DNA of 64,000 bases from Haloferax denitrificans ATCC 35960 (GTDB lineage: Archaea > Halobacteriota > Halobacteria > Halobacteriales > Haloferacaceae): NCBI RefSeq assembly GCF_000337795.1, contig NZ_AOLP01000017.1:124001-188000 (forward strand). Direction: 5' to 3'. The notes beneath the pieces are model-generated. The model ran no database searches. It was not told where the DNA came from and saw only the letters and a list, made by a program, of their open reading frames with translations. The translations under genes and the position numbers were made by a program. This document shows, piece by piece, positions 48,719-58,174 of the stretch. The number at the start of each line of letters is the position of its first letter. Position 1 is the stretch's first letter.

Positions 48719-49324
48719 ATGAGTAAAATCACGTTCCGCGCCGACGACGCCCTCGTCGAGCGCTTGGACCGCCTCGACACCTCGAAAAGCGAGGTGATGC
48801 GCGAGGCGCTCCGTCAGTACCTCGACGAACTGGAACGTGACGACGCCGCGGACGACGCGTCCGACACCGCCGCCGGAGACGACGGACTGGACGGCGCGCT
48901 TTCGGCGCGGGTCGAGGAACTCGTTGACGACCGACTGGACGAACGCCTCCCGACGCTCGTCGAGGAAGCCGTGGCGGCCCGCGAGGCCGAGCGTCCGACG
49001 CCGTCGGGGTTGAACGTCAACATCAACGTCGATGGTTCGGGCGACGAATCCCGCGTAAACGCGGCTGTCGAGGGCGAATCGGGGGCGAATACGGTTCGTA
49101 AGACACGGGAAGAACTGGAGTCCCCAGACGCGGACGACGCCGAGATGAGCTGTGGCCAATGTGGCGAATCCGTGGGTCCGGACCACGTGTACTGCCCGAA
49201 CTGCGGCGAGAAGACGTCCCACCGCGTGTTCTGCGAGTGCGGCGACGAACTCCGGTCTGACTGGGCGTTCTGCCCCGATTGCGGGCGTCGGACGCCCGCG
49301 GCCGACGTTCTGGAACAAGCATAA
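48719..49324 (+). CDS. cdrL: CdrL-like regulator: ribbon-helix-helix plus zinc ribbons
   Basis: 201 aa from the ATG at 48719. N-terminal CopG/RHH domain (KITFRADDALVERLDRLDTSKSEVMREALRQYL split over strand and two helices), an acidic linker, then a C-terminal double zinc ribbon (CGQCGES...CPNCGEK and CECGDE...CPDCGRR). Its position directly upstream of the cdrS-ftsZ2 pair matches the haloarchaeal division regulator CdrL, which acts on the cdrS-ftsZ2 promoter (known for Halobacterium). The name is by synteny and domain build. Confidence 0.82.
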   Translation: MSKITFRADDALVERLDRLDTSKSEVMREALRQYLDELERDDAADDASDTAAGDDGLDGALSARVEELVDDRLDERLPTLVEEAVAAREAERPTPSGLNVNINVDGSGDESRVNAAVEGESGANTVRKTREELESPDADDAEMSCGQCGESVGPDHVYCPNCGEKTSHRVFCECGDELRSDWAFCPDCGRRTPAADVLEQA

Positions 49325-49363
49325 CCGGCGATTAAAGCCCCCTATACGGGATATTCAGTCCCT

Positions 49364-49521
49364 GTCTTACAATCGCCGTTACATTTATATTCTATCCCTC
49401 TGTGGTGATTATCGCGTAAGACGGTTGTCTTACAGCCACCCGACGGCGGCCCGAAACCCGGCGTCGTCCGTCGGTTTCCGGGTGTAAGACACACGCACAC
49501 GAGTGCGGCGCGCCGTCTTAC
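49364..49521 (+). promoter_or_regulatory. cdrS-ftsZ2 promoter/leader with GTAAGAC sites
   Basis: GTCTTAC or GTAAGAC occurs at 49364, 49416, 49427, 49484 and 49515. The middle two form a perfect palindrome, GTAAGAC-GGTT-GTCTTAC (49416-49433). A TATA-like TTTATATTC at about 49384 would place the transcript start next to that palindrome, leaving a leader of about 120 nt. Candidate operators for CdrL and/or CdrS. Confidence 0.6.
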
Positions 49522-49536
49522 CGGGGGAATGTAAAC

Positions 49537-49722
49537 ATGGAGCGTGTGACACTACGAATTCCGAAGCAGCAGATCGAGGAGGTCGAGCGGATGGTCGAGA
49601 CGGGAGAGTTCCCGAACCGATCCGAAGCCATCCGTTCCGCCGTTCGCGAGATGCTCAATGAACAGACGACTGACAAGCGACAGCGCGAATCTACCAGCAA
49701 GCGCGGCTGGGCAAAGGTGTAA
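49537..49722 (+). CDS. cdrS: CdrS-like short CopG-family division regulator
   Basis: 61 aa. A single ribbon-helix-helix: [19 protein letters not shown], then [16 protein letters not shown], then a basic tail. Two nt separate its stop from the ftsZ2 start, so they are one operon. Matches CdrS, a global transcription regulator of cell division in Haloferax and Halobacterium (published for both genera). Confidence 0.88.
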   Translation: MERVTLRIPKQQIEEVERMVETGEFPNRSEAIRSAVREMLNEQTTDKRQRESTSKRGWAKV

Positions 49723-49724
49723 CT

Positions 49725-50927
49725 ATGCAGGATATCGTTCGCGAGGCGATGGAACGGGACGAGGCCGAGCGCAAGACGCAGTCGTCGCTCGACGACAGCG
49801 ACGACCAGTTCGGTGACCCGCGAATCGTCATCGTCGGCGCTGGTGGTGCCGGCAACAACACCATCAACCGCCTGTACAACATCGGTGTCGAAGGGGCCGA
49901 CACGGTCGCCATCAACACCGACAAGCAACACCTGAAGATGATCGAAGCGGACACGAAAATCCTCGTCGGGAAGTCCCTGACGCAGGGTCTCGGTGCCGGT
50001 GGTGACCCGTCGATGGGTGAGCGTGCAACCGAGATGGCACAGGGCACGATCAAGGACGTGCTCGGCGACGCCGACCTCGTGTTCGTCACCGCGGGGATGG
50101 GCGGCGGTACCGGCACCGGTGCGGCCCCCGTCGTCGCGAAGATCGCAAAGGAGCAGGGCGCAATCGTCGTGGGCATGGTCTCGACCCCGTTCAACGTCGA
50201 GCGCGCCCGCACGGTCAAGGCCGAGGAGGGGCTCGAAAACCTCCGCAACGAGGCCGACTCCATCATCGTGCTGGACAACAACCGCCTCCTCGATTACGTC
50301 CCGAACCTGCCCATCGGCAAGGCGTTCTCGGTCATGGACCAGATTATCGCCGAGACCGTCAAGGGCATCTCGGAGACCATCACCCAGCCGTCCCTCATCA
50401 ACCTCGACTACGCCGACATGTCGACGATTATGAATCAGGGCGGCGTCGCGGTGATGCTCGTCGGCGAGACCCAGGACAAGAACAAGACCCAAGAGGTGGT
50501 CAACGACGCGATGAACCACCCGCTTCTCGACGTGGACTACCGCGGTGCGTCCGGCGGTCTCGTCCACATCACGGGCGGCCCCGACCTCACGCTGAAGGAG
50601 GCCGAGGGAATCGCGAGCAACATCACCGAACGGCTGGAAGCCGCCGCGAACGTCATCTGGGGCGCTCGCATTCAGGACGAGTACAAGGGGAAAGTCCGCG
50701 TCATGGCCATCATGACGGGCGTCCAGTCCGCGCAGGTCCTCGGCCCGACGACGCAGAAGCAGGCCGACAAGTCGCGCCAGAGCATCCAGTCGCGCGAATC
50801 ACAACAACAGCACTCGGGTTCGGAGTTCGATAGCTCGGAGCGAGCCCAGACGGCCCAGAGCGGCACGTGGTCCGACGGCGGCCGCGACGAAGTCGAGAAG
50901 AACAACGGTCTCGACGTCATCCGGTAA
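49725..50927 (+). CDS. ftsZ2: Cell-division tubulin FtsZ2
   Basis: 400 aa. GTPase of the archaeal division ring. [13 protein letters not shown] (38-50), tubulin signature [10 protein letters not shown] (126-135), T7 loop [16 protein letters not shown] 30-residue acidic N-terminal tail and a Ser/Gln-rich C-terminal linker ending in NNGLDVIR are FtsZ2-like. In haloarchaea FtsZ2 drives constriction while FtsZ1 (not in this window) organises the ring. Confidence 0.95.
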   Translation: MQDIVREAMERDEAERKTQSSLDDSDDQFGDPRIVIVGAGGAGNNTINRLYNIGVEGADTVAINTDKQHLKMIEADTKILVGKSLTQGLGAGGDPSMGERATEMAQGTIKDVLGDADLVFVTAGMGGGTGTGAAPVVAKIAKEQGAIVVGMVSTPFNVERARTVKAEEGLENLRNEADSIIVLDNNRLLDYVPNLPIGKAFSVMDQIIAETVKGISETITQPSLINLDYADMSTIMNQGGVAVMLVGETQDKNKTQEVVNDAMNHPLLDVDYRGASGGLVHITGGPDLTLKEAEGIASNITERLEAAANVIWGARIQDEYKGKVRVMAIMTGVQSAQVLGPTTQKQADKSRQSIQSRESQQQHSGSEFDSSERAQTAQSGTWSDGGRDEVEKNNGLDVIR

Positions 50928-51104
50928 CGCCCTGTCGGACCCGCGCGGACGCCGCCGCGCCCGTCGGGTTTCGTGGGTTCTTTTTCACGAACGACGTTTT
51001 CGCCCTGCGAGCGTCGCCGCCGATTCGGTCGACGCGACTGCACTCGGTTCTGTCTGACCCGTAAGACGCGTCCGAAAACGAGGTCCGTGCGGTTCCGTGG
51101 CCGC

Positions 51105-52070
51105 TCAGACCGCCTCTATCGACTCGATGAGCCGGCACTTCCGACAGACGTCACCGGCGGTTTTCGACCCACAGCGCTCGCAGTCGTTGAGGTCGACGCG
51201 GCCCTCGCCGCGGTACTCGCGGGCGGTCAACTCGGCCAACTCCTCGTAGCCGGCCATAATCGAGTGGCGGGTGCCGGGGTGGTTCTCTTCGAGTTTCAAC
51301 AGCAACTGCTGAATCTCGGCGCGGTAGGCCTCCGAGGAGTGGGGGCACTCGGTGATGTGCGCGGGGAGGTCCTTCAGGTGGGCGTAGAGCGCGACCTCCT
51401 TTTCGGGCACGTCGCGGAGCGGCTTGGCCCGCGGGATGAACTCGCCGGCGTCGCGGCGCTTCTCGAAGTCGCCGATGCTGGCGTCGAAGTGCTTTGCGAC
51501 CTGCTTGAGGTCGCCCTCGAAGAAGTTCATGAGCGCCGTCTGCGCCTCGTCGTCGAGGTTGTGTCCCGTGAGCAGTTTGTCCGCGCCGAGGTCGTCGGCG
51601 AAGCGTTCGAGCAGGTCGCGGCGGAACACGCCGCAGTAGGCGCAGGCGGCCATGTTCTCGGGGTCTTTCTCGACCACGTCGTCCATCTGGACGCCGAACT
51701 CGTCCTCGTAGGTGACCAGTTCGTGATGGATGTCGAGGTCCTCGGCGAGCTCGACGCAGGCGTCGACGGACTTGTCGCGGTAGCCCTCGATGCCCTCGTG
51801 GATGGTGAGAGCGACGAGTTCGATGCGCGGGTCGCGCCCGAACGTGTCGTCGAGGATGTGTGTGAGAACGACGCTGTCTTTGCCGCCGGACAGCCCGATG
51901 ACCCACGTCTGGGGGTTCTCGGGGCTGGCGTCGCGGGGGAGCATGTTGTCCTCGCGGATGCGGCGGCGAACGCGTTTCTCGACCGAGGCGCAGAGGTGGT
52001 CGTCGCAGAGGTGGGCCCCGGAGTAGGCCGCGTGCATCACCGCGTCGCGGCCGCACTTGTCGCACTCCAT
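51105..52070 (-). CDS. ncsA: tRNA 2-thiolation adenylyltransferase NcsA
   Basis: 321 aa from the ATG at 52068-52070. N-terminal zinc finger (CDKCGRDAVMHAAYSGAHLC), PP-loop GLSGGKDSVVL (adenylation), catalytic/cluster cysteines in CAYCGVFRRD and ITECPHSSEAYRAE, C-terminal zinc finger CERCGSK...CRKC. Thiolates wobble uridine of tRNA, with a SAMP as sulfur carrier in Haloferax. Confidence 0.93.
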   Translation of the reverse strand: MECDKCGRDAVMHAAYSGAHLCDDHLCASVEKRVRRRIREDNMLPRDASPENPQTWVIGLSGGKDSVVLTHILDDTFGRDPRIELVALTIHEGIEGYRDKSVDACVELAEDLDIHHELVTYEDEFGVQMDDVVEKDPENMAACAYCGVFRRDLLERFADDLGADKLLTGHNLDDEAQTALMNFFEGDLKQVAKHFDASIGDFEKRRDAGEFIPRAKPLRDVPEKEVALYAHLKDLPAHITECPHSSEAYRAEIQQLLLKLEENHPGTRHSIMAGYEELAELTAREYRGEGRVDLNDCERCGSKTAGDVCRKCRLIESIEAV

Positions 52071-52205
52071 TGCCGGTCGCTTGCCCGGCAGGAGGGATAC
52101 GGGTTTCGCCTCGGGGCGACTGCCGTCGGACGCCCGACCGGCGACCGGCGACCCGACCGCGCTCGGTCGCAACCGGTTTGGCCCTCCGACCCCCACGGAC
52201 AGTCG

Positions 52206-52853
52206 ATGGACAGAGACGCCGCCCTCGACCGCGTCGCCGCCGTCGTCGACGCCGTCGAGTCCGAGACGCTCCCCGTCCCGGTCCGCGAGGTGTGGGTCTA
52301 CGGCGACGTGGCGCTCGGCCTCGACCCCCTCGACCGACTCGACGTGTACGTGACGAAAGACATCCTCCTCCGCGGCGACCCCGACGCGGCCGAGGCGTTC
52401 GAGCGGTCCCACGGCGTGAAGGGCGTCGGCAAGAGCGTCCGCGCCGAGTGGGCGCGCGAGCACCCCGACCTGTTGCGAGCCAACGCGAACGGCTACGCCG
52501 CCCCCGAGAAGTGCCTCGCCGCCCACCTGCTCCCCGACGACGACGAACCGGTCCACCTCGAAGTGTGCAACGCCTCCTTCGAGGACAACGTCACCCAGCG
52601 GCTGAAGGGCGCGGTCGAACGCGAGGCCTACGAGCAGATTCTCGACCCGCGCGGCGTCTGCCTCTACGCCGACGGCCAGCGCTCGTCGGACGCGATGTCG
52701 AAACTCCGAAACGGCGAGTTCGCCTTCCCGACGCTCTCGGGCGCGCTGGAGATGCTCGGACTGGAGGGCGACGAGGCCGAGACGGCCGTCGAGGCGATGC
52801 GGGCCTACCGGGCCGAACAGACCGGCACGTCGGTCCGCGGCGACGTGGTCTGA
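52206..52853 (+). CDS. Conserved haloarchaeal protein (DUF7095-like)
   Basis: 215 aa. The start DAALDRVAAVVDAVESETLPVPVREVWVYGDVALGLDPLDRLDVYV has a G-D/D-x-D-V layout resembling a minimal nucleotidyltransferase fold (inference). Later PEKCLAAHLL and VCLYADGQRSSDAMSKLRNGEFAFPTL. Highly acidic and soluble, divergent from ncsA. The DUF number is from memory. Function unknown. Confidence 0.7.
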   Translation: MDRDAALDRVAAVVDAVESETLPVPVREVWVYGDVALGLDPLDRLDVYVTKDILLRGDPDAAEAFERSHGVKGVGKSVRAEWAREHPDLLRANANGYAAPEKCLAAHLLPDDDEPVHLEVCNASFEDNVTQRLKGAVEREAYEQILDPRGVCLYADGQRSSDAMSKLRNGEFAFPTLSGALEMLGLEGDEAETAVEAMRAYRAEQTGTSVRGDVV

Positions 52854-52901
52854 GGCCGGAGCGGAGCCGAGTCGAGGCCGGACCGAGTCGGACGCGACCG
52901 G

Positions 52902-53159
52902 CTACCAGTCGCGGTCGTCGGCGCGGTCGGTATCCCAGTCAGTTCGGTCTCCGCGGCCGCTGTCGTCCGGTCGGCGGTCGGTCCCGCGACTGCGCGTCTC
53001 GTTGTAGCGCATCCCCTCGTCGCGGGCGCGACGCTCCGCCTCCTCGCGGCTCATCGTCGGTAAATCGCGCGTCTCGTCTCGAATCGCGGCGTAGAGGGCG
53101 ACCGCGGCACCGATGCTGAGGAGGGCGAAGAGGAGGAACACGAGGCCACCGACGGGCAT
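52902..53159 (-). CDS. Small single-span membrane protein
   Basis: 85 aa from the ATG at 53157-53159. One N-terminal membrane helix (GGLVFLLFALLSIGAAVALYAAI), then a charged tail with REEAERRARDEGMRYNE and an Arg/Asp-rich end. No family recognised. Convergent with the upstream gene. Confidence 0.6.
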   Translation of the reverse strand: MPVGGLVFLLFALLSIGAAVALYAAIRDETRDLPTMSREEAERRARDEGMRYNETRSRGTDRRPDDSGRGDRTDWDTDRADDRDW

Positions 53160-53234
53160 ACGCTTACCGGCGAGTGCGAGACAGGAAGTGGTTTCGGAGG
53201 TACATTTTTCACGGGGGTAGTTCAACGGTTCAAC

Positions 53235-53450
53235 ATGAGCCCTCCACCGAGCGCCGACCGAGACGGCTGTCCGAAATGCGGCCACTCCGAGACCGAAATC
53301 GACTCCATCGCAACCACGGGAGGCGGCCTCTCGAAGATGTTCGACATCCAGAACCGACAGTTCACCGTCGTCTCGTGTGCGAACTGCGGCTACTCGGAAC
53401 TCTACCGCGGCCAGTCGAACGGGAACTTCGTCGACCTGTTCCTCGGCTGA
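53235..53450 (+). CDS. Zinc-ribbon nucleic-acid-binding protein
   Basis: 71 aa. CPKCGHSETEIDSIATTGGG and CANCGYSELYRGQ give two CxxC knuckles with the DIQNRQFTVVSC strand between, the small family often annotated as a nucleic-acid-binding zinc ribbon. Single gene. Confidence 0.8.
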   Translation: MSPPPSADRDGCPKCGHSETEIDSIATTGGGLSKMFDIQNRQFTVVSCANCGYSELYRGQSNGNFVDLFLG

Positions 53451-53468
53451 GCGCCCGCGAACCGCCGC

Positions 53469-53816
53469 TTACGACTCAGCGCCACCGTCCGCGGACATCC
53501 ATTTTTCGCCCCATTCGTAGATGTCGTCGAACGCCGGGAGCAGTTCCTCGCCCTTCCGCGTGAGCGAGTAGTAGACCGCGATTGGACTACCGTCTTCGAC
53601 CTCCCGCTCGACGTAGCCCAGCTCTTGGAGGTCGTCCAGCACGCGCGAGAGCGTCTGGGAGTTCGCGCCCGTCGCGCGCTTGAGTTCGTTGAACCGGAGG
53701 TCGCCCTCGCGCAGTACGTGGATGACCGTCATCCGCCACCGCGAGCCGATTTCTTCGAGCGTCTTGATGACCGGGCACTGTTCGTACTTCGTTTCGAGGC
53801 TCTGGTGCGGTGACAT
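53469..53816 (-). CDS. HxlR-family winged-helix regulator
   Basis: 115 aa. CPVIKTLEEIGSRWRMTVIHVL begins the HxlR domain with its characteristic Cys, then FNELKRATGANSQTLSRVL and the wing EVEDGSPIAVYYSLT. It is divergent from the NAD(P)-binding reductase-like gene, 129 nt apart; such pairs usually respond to electrophile or redox stress. Confidence 0.9.
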   Translation of the reverse strand: MSPHQSLETKYEQCPVIKTLEEIGSRWRMTVIHVLREGDLRFNELKRATGANSQTLSRVLDDLQELGYVEREVEDGSPIAVYYSLTRKGEELLPAFDDIYEWGEKWMSADGGAES

Positions 53817-53945
53817 CGACGTGACCTACTCACACCGAGGTTCGCTTAGGTATATTAAGCTCACTCTCCTTGACCAAGTATGACGATGTAACCGCATCGT
53901 CGCGGCGAACCGGACGACGAACACCACCACCCACACCATCTCATC

Positions 53946-54584
53946 ATGAACGTACTCCTCCTCGGTGCGAGCGGCCGAATCGGCACGCGAATCGCCAACG
54001 AACTCCTGAACCGCGGACACGCGGTCACCGGTGTCTCCCGAAGCGGCGCGGTCGACGGCGTCGACGACCCCGACTTCTCGGCGGTCGCCGGCGACGCGAC
54101 CGACGCCGACCAAATCGCGCGACTCGCCGCGGGCCACGACGCGGTCGCCTCCGCGCTCGGCCCGAGCGGCGACGAGCCCCCCGAGGTCCTCGTCGAGATG
54201 CTCGACGCCGTGGTCGACGGGATGCGCCGCGCCTCGGTCGACCGCCTCGTCTGGACCGGCGGCGCGGGCATCCTGAACGTCGCCCCCGACACGCGACTCA
54301 TCGACTCGCCGGAGTTCCCCGACGAGTGGAAGCCGGTCGCCAGCGCCGCCATCGAGGCGTACGGCCTGCTCGAAGACGCCGACGACCTGCGATGGACCTA
54401 CGTCGCGCCCGCGGCGTTCATCGAACCCGGCGAGCGGACCGGCGAGTTCCGGACCGCGCTCGGCGAACTCGTCGCCGACGAGGACGGCGAGAGCCGTATC
54501 TCCATGGAGGACTTCGCCATCGCGTTCGCGGACGAACTGGAGAGCGGCGACGCCGTCCACGAACAGCTCGCGGTCGGCTACTGA
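53946..54584 (+). CDS. NAD(P)-binding NmrA/SDR-like protein
   Basis: 212 aa. Rossmann start MNVLLLGASGRIGTRIANELL, then AVASALGPSG, WTGGAGILNV and WTYVAPAAFIEPGERTGEF, as in the atypical SDR (YwnB/NmrA-like) group. Probable redox sensor or reductase under control of the divergent HxlR regulator. Confidence 0.85.
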   Translation: MNVLLLGASGRIGTRIANELLNRGHAVTGVSRSGAVDGVDDPDFSAVAGDATDADQIARLAAGHDAVASALGPSGDEPPEVLVEMLDAVVDGMRRASVDRLVWTGGAGILNVAPDTRLIDSPEFPDEWKPVASAAIEAYGLLEDADDLRWTYVAPAAFIEPGERTGEFRTALGELVADEDGESRISMEDFAIAFADELESGDAVHEQLAVGY

Positions 54585-54647
54585 ACAGATAGTCTCGTTT
54601 TTCGGCCGGTGACTCGGCCATCGGTTCGGTCCGTCGAACAGGCCCGG

Positions 54648-55445
54648 CTACACCCGGCCCGTCGTCACGTCGAACGGGACGACCTCGGCCCGGCGGTACT
54701 CCCCGTCTCGAATCTGCTGGACGACCTCGCGGCCCATCTTCCGCCACTCCCGGCGGACGGACTCGTAGGAGTCGTCGTCGAGTCCGCGTCGGAGGTCGGC
54801 CTCGTGGCGGTCCAGTCCCTCACCGGTCGCCTTCTTGGCCGCGCTCCGCACGTCGTGGTCGTCGTACGGCGGCTCGGTCAGCTTGCGGTGGTGGTACCGG
54901 CGGGTTCCCACGACCGACAGGCCGGCGTCGTCGAACAGCCCGCGGACGCGGTCGCCGAGCGCCACGTCGGTCGCCACGCCCTCGCGGAAGGCGTCTCTGA
55001 CCCGGCGGTCGAGCGCGGCCTCCGCCTCGACGGTCGAGTCGACGCCGACGGCGGCGTTGTCGGGTTCGACCGTCGCCACGAGGTCAGACGAGACGCGGGC
55101 GAACTCGCTGAGCGCGGCCGTCGGGTCCGGGAGGTTCACGAGGAGCGCCTGACAGACGACCAAATCGAAGCTGTCGGCGGCGAAGGGAAGCCGCGTCGCG
55201 TCGCCGGCGACCGCCTCGATGCCGGCGCGGTCGGCCGCGACCGAAAGCAGGTCGGTGTCGGCGTCGACACCGACGACGCGGGCGTCCGAGGCCTCCGCGA
55301 GGACGCGCGTGAACTCGCCGGTCCCACAGCCCACGTCGAGGATGCGGGTCCGGCCGCCGAGGTCGAGGTCGGCGAGGGCCGCGCGGGAGTCGTCCCACAT
55401 GCCGTCTCGCGTCCGCCGGAGGTACGATTCGGAGAAACGTCGCAC
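54648..55445 (-). CDS. Class I SAM-dependent methyltransferase
   Basis: 265 aa, GTG start at 55443-55445. Motif I ILDVGCGTGEFTRVLAEA, motif II VVGVDADTDLL, post-motif DSFDLVVCQALLVNLPDP. The C-terminal ~100 residues hold a cap-like region (EADLRRGLDDDSYESVRREWRK). Substrate unknown; small molecule likely. Confidence 0.85.
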   Translation of the reverse strand: MRRFSESYLRRTRDGMWDDSRAALADLDLGGRTRILDVGCGTGEFTRVLAEASDARVVGVDADTDLLSVAADRAGIEAVAGDATRLPFAADSFDLVVCQALLVNLPDPTAALSEFARVSSDLVATVEPDNAAVGVDSTVEAEAALDRRVRDAFREGVATDVALGDRVRGLFDDAGLSVVGTRRYHHRKLTEPPYDDHDVRSAAKKATGEGLDRHEADLRRGLDDDSYESVRREWRKMGREVVQQIRDGEYRRAEVVPFDVTTGRV

Positions 55446-55540
55446 ACGCGGAGTCGGGCGCGGCGACCCAAAAAACGGTCGAAACGGTCGATGCGAGACT
55501 CAGCGGCGGACCCTGGTGTCCCGGCCCGCGGTCCGGCGTC

Positions 55541-56422
55541 TTACTCCGCGTCGGCGCGGAGTTCGCGGACGCGCTCGATGTTCCACGCGAAGCCCTTGCC
55601 GTCCTCGGTGGGCGTCTCCAAGACGAGCGGCACGTCGTCGTCGACGATGGCCTCGTGGTTGATGAACGCGCGCATGCCCTCCTCGCCGATGAGGCCCTCG
55701 CCGATGAGCGCGTGTTCGTCCTTGTTCGTCCCGCACTCGTGTTTCGAGTCGTTGAGGTGGACGCACTTGAGGTGCTCCAGTCCGACCTCGGCGTCGAGTT
55801 CCTCGAACGTCTCGTCGACGCCCGCGGCCGTCGAGAGGTCGTAGCCCGCGGCGAACGCGTGGGCGGTGTCGAGACAGACGTCGAGGTCCTGTTCGGACTC
55901 TTCGAGGACGTAGCCGAGGTGGGCGAAGTCGTCGCCCATCTTGGTGCCCGAGCCCGCGTCGGACTCGATGAGGACGGTGACGCCGTCGGGGATGTCGAGG
56001 TCGTCGAGGACGGAGACGGCGTTGTCGAGGCCCTGCTGTTCGCCCGCGCCGGTGTGGGCCCCGAGGTGGACGTTCACGTACTCGATACCGAGTTTGTCGG
56101 CCATGTCGACCTCCGTCTGCATCGAGTCCAGCGACTTCTGCCGGAGACCGTCTTTGGGCGTACAGAGGTTGACGAGATACGACGAGTGGATGACCCACGG
56201 GCCGGCCAGGTTGTCGGCGGTCTGCTCGCGGAACAGTTCGGCCTCCTCGTCGGAGATGTCGGGGTCGCGCCACACCTGCGGCGAGGTGGTGAAAATCTGC
56301 CCGCAGTTGCCGCCGAAGGCGACCTGCCGGAAGACGGCGTTGGCGACGTTACCGTGCGGTGGCGTCTCGTCGTCGGACGAGACCTTCGAACTGGACATCG
56401 AGACGTGTGCGCCGACTTGCAT
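55541..56422 (-). CDS. nfo: Deoxyribonuclease IV (endonuclease IV, AP endonuclease)
   Basis: 293 aa from the ATG at 56420-56422 ([12 protein letters not shown]). TIM-barrel with three zinc sites: [56 protein letters not shown] and PLVLETP. Cleaves at abasic sites in base excision repair. The earlier Met at 56449 adds 9 hydrophobic residues not typical of the family. Confidence 0.93.
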   Translation of the reverse strand: MQVGAHVSMSSSKVSSDDETPPHGNVANAVFRQVAFGGNCGQIFTTSPQVWRDPDISDEEAELFREQTADNLAGPWVIHSSYLVNLCTPKDGLRQKSLDSMQTEVDMADKLGIEYVNVHLGAHTGAGEQQGLDNAVSVLDDLDIPDGVTVLIESDAGSGTKMGDDFAHLGYVLEESEQDLDVCLDTAHAFAAGYDLSTAAGVDETFEELDAEVGLEHLKCVHLNDSKHECGTNKDEHALIGEGLIGEEGMRAFINHEAIVDDDVPLVLETPTEDGKGFAWNIERVRELRADAE

Positions 56423-56557
56423 GCAGAGTCCGACGGCGTACCCGAACAAAGGGACTTCGGAGTCGGCGGCGACGTCAGACGGCGGGAGCGCGGTGGCGGG
56501 GTTGCGGCGAGCGGCGACGACGACAGCGATGACAGCGATGACAGCGACGACGGCCGC

Positions 56558-57385
56558 TCAGTCGGAGCGCGACCCCGGGCGACGGCGAACCCAGTCGTCC
56601 GCGCGGTACTTCTCGTCGACTTTCTCGCGCGCGCGGTCGAGTTCCGCGTCGGCCCACGACCCCTCGTCGGCGTCGACGAACCCCGAGAGCGACTCGGTCA
56701 GCGCCGCGACGAACTCCTCGCGGGAGGCGTCGGCGAGTTCGTCGATGCCGACGACGCGCTCGCGGAACGCCTCGGGCGTCACGTCGTGGCCGTCGAAGAC
56801 GCCGAGGTGCGTCTCGGCGTCCACCGAGTAGGTGAGTGAGCCGTGCTGGACGACGGCGTCGCGGCGGCGGTACTGGGCGTTGCCCGCGACTTTCCGGCCC
56901 GCGGCGACCATGTCGTGGGCGGGGTGGAGCGCCCGCAGATAGCAGGCGGGATGCCAGATGACGGGCACGTCGTCGTCGACGAAGTCCACGTCCACGCCGA
57001 CCGCGCGAATCGCGTCCAAAATCGGCTCGCACAGCAGGTGATAGCAGTCCATGAGGTCGCCCGGCAACTCCGATTTCGGCGCGGCGATGGAGTACGCCAC
57101 GTCGCCGTGGCGGTCGTGGTAGATGCCACCGCCGCCGGTCTGTCGGCGGGTCACGTCGATGCCCTCGCGGTCGCAGTAGTCCCAGTCGACCGTCTCGGGG
57201 TCCTGTCCGTAGCCCAGCGAGAGGCAACTCGGCTCCCACGAGTAGACGCGGACGGTCCGCGGACCGCCCGCGGCGGCCGTCTCGCCCGCGACCTCGTCGA
57301 GCGCCATCTGCATCGGTCCCGGTCGGACCTCCTCGCGAATCACCCGCCACTCGCGGTCGGCAATCGACCCCTGCGAGTCGTTCAT
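56558..57385 (-). CDS. Lipoate--protein ligase family protein
   Basis: 275 aa. BPL/LplA catalytic fold: RRQTGGGGIYHDRHGDVAYSI (ligand loop) and GRKVAGNAQYRRRDAVVQHG with the catalytic Lys. Attaches lipoate or octanoate to E2 or GcvH lipoyl domains. The C-terminal ~50 residues are acidic. An N-terminal WEPSCLSLGYGQ is the usual LplA start region. Confidence 0.9.
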   Translation of the reverse strand: MNDSQGSIADREWRVIREEVRPGPMQMALDEVAGETAAAGGPRTVRVYSWEPSCLSLGYGQDPETVDWDYCDREGIDVTRRQTGGGGIYHDRHGDVAYSIAAPKSELPGDLMDCYHLLCEPILDAIRAVGVDVDFVDDDVPVIWHPACYLRALHPAHDMVAAGRKVAGNAQYRRRDAVVQHGSLTYSVDAETHLGVFDGHDVTPEAFRERVVGIDELADASREEFVAALTESLSGFVDADEGSWADAELDRAREKVDEKYRADDWVRRRPGSRSD

Positions 57386-57475
57386 ACGTGGGCTTCGTCC
57401 ATCCGGGAGAAAGCGATTTCGACGCTCGGCCGACGCGAGCGATTCCGTTAAACCGCATCGCGGTGACGTGGAACC

Positions 57476-58126
57476 ATGAAGTTCACCCGCGTCGCCCTCG
57501 CCGCGACAGACCCCATCTCGCTGTGTGAGTTCTACGTCGAGACGCTCGGCTTCGCGGCCGTCCCCGGGTCACAGCGCTCGGCGACCGCCGGGGAGACGAC
57601 CCTGTGGTTCGAACTCGGCGACACCGACCCCGGCCACCTCGCGTTCACCGTCGCCGCCGCGGTCGACTCCGTGGTCGCGTGGCTGGACGAGCGCGCGGGC
57701 GTGGACGTGCTCGACACCGACGAGGGACCGAGCGTCCGGTTCGACTTCCTCGGCTGTGACTCCGTCTACTTCGAGGACCCCGAGGGCAACGTCATCGAGT
57801 ACGTCTGCTACGACGGCGACGCGACCGGCGAGTTCGACCCGGCGACCGACCTCCGCGGCGCGACCGAGGTCGGGATGGCCGTCCCCGACGTGGAGTCGTT
57901 CGTGGCGTCGCTGACCGAGGCGCTCGGCATCGAGCCGCTGGAGTCGTTCGAGGGCGGCGACCTCGTGTTCGTCGGCGACCGGGACGCCCGATTCGTCGTC
58001 TCGCCGGTCGGCCGCGCGTGGTATCCGACCGACAGCGAGGCGACCGTCGGCCCGGTGTCGGCGCGGTGCGACGCGGACGGCGTTTTCGACCCCGAGGGGC
58101 TTCCCTACCGCGTCAACGCCGAGTGA
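57476..58126 (+). CDS. VOC-family (glyoxalase/dioxygenase-like) protein
   Basis: 216 aa. Two VOC half-domains: FTRVALAATDPISLCEFYVETLGF...FEDPEGNVIEYVCYD and VGMAVPDVESFVASLTEALG...FVGDRDARFVVSP. The first ends with the usual metal-ligand Glu. Substrate unknown; related proteins act on small aldehydes or antibiotics. Confidence 0.85.
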   Translation: MKFTRVALAATDPISLCEFYVETLGFAAVPGSQRSATAGETTLWFELGDTDPGHLAFTVAAAVDSVVAWLDERAGVDVLDTDEGPSVRFDFLGCDSVYFEDPEGNVIEYVCYDGDATGEFDPATDLRGATEVGMAVPDVESFVASLTEALGIEPLESFEGGDLVFVGDRDARFVVSPVGRAWYPTDSEATVGPVSARCDADGVFDPEGLPYRVNAE

Positions 58127-58174
58127 CAACTCGTTTCAAAGAAGCGTTATTAGCACTAGGAGAGTCAACGAACC

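Noticed and set aside
51061..51067. A further GTAAGAC downstream of ftsZ2 as a regulator site
   Set aside because: It lies between the convergent ends of ftsZ2 and ncsA, not at a promoter; taken as chance.
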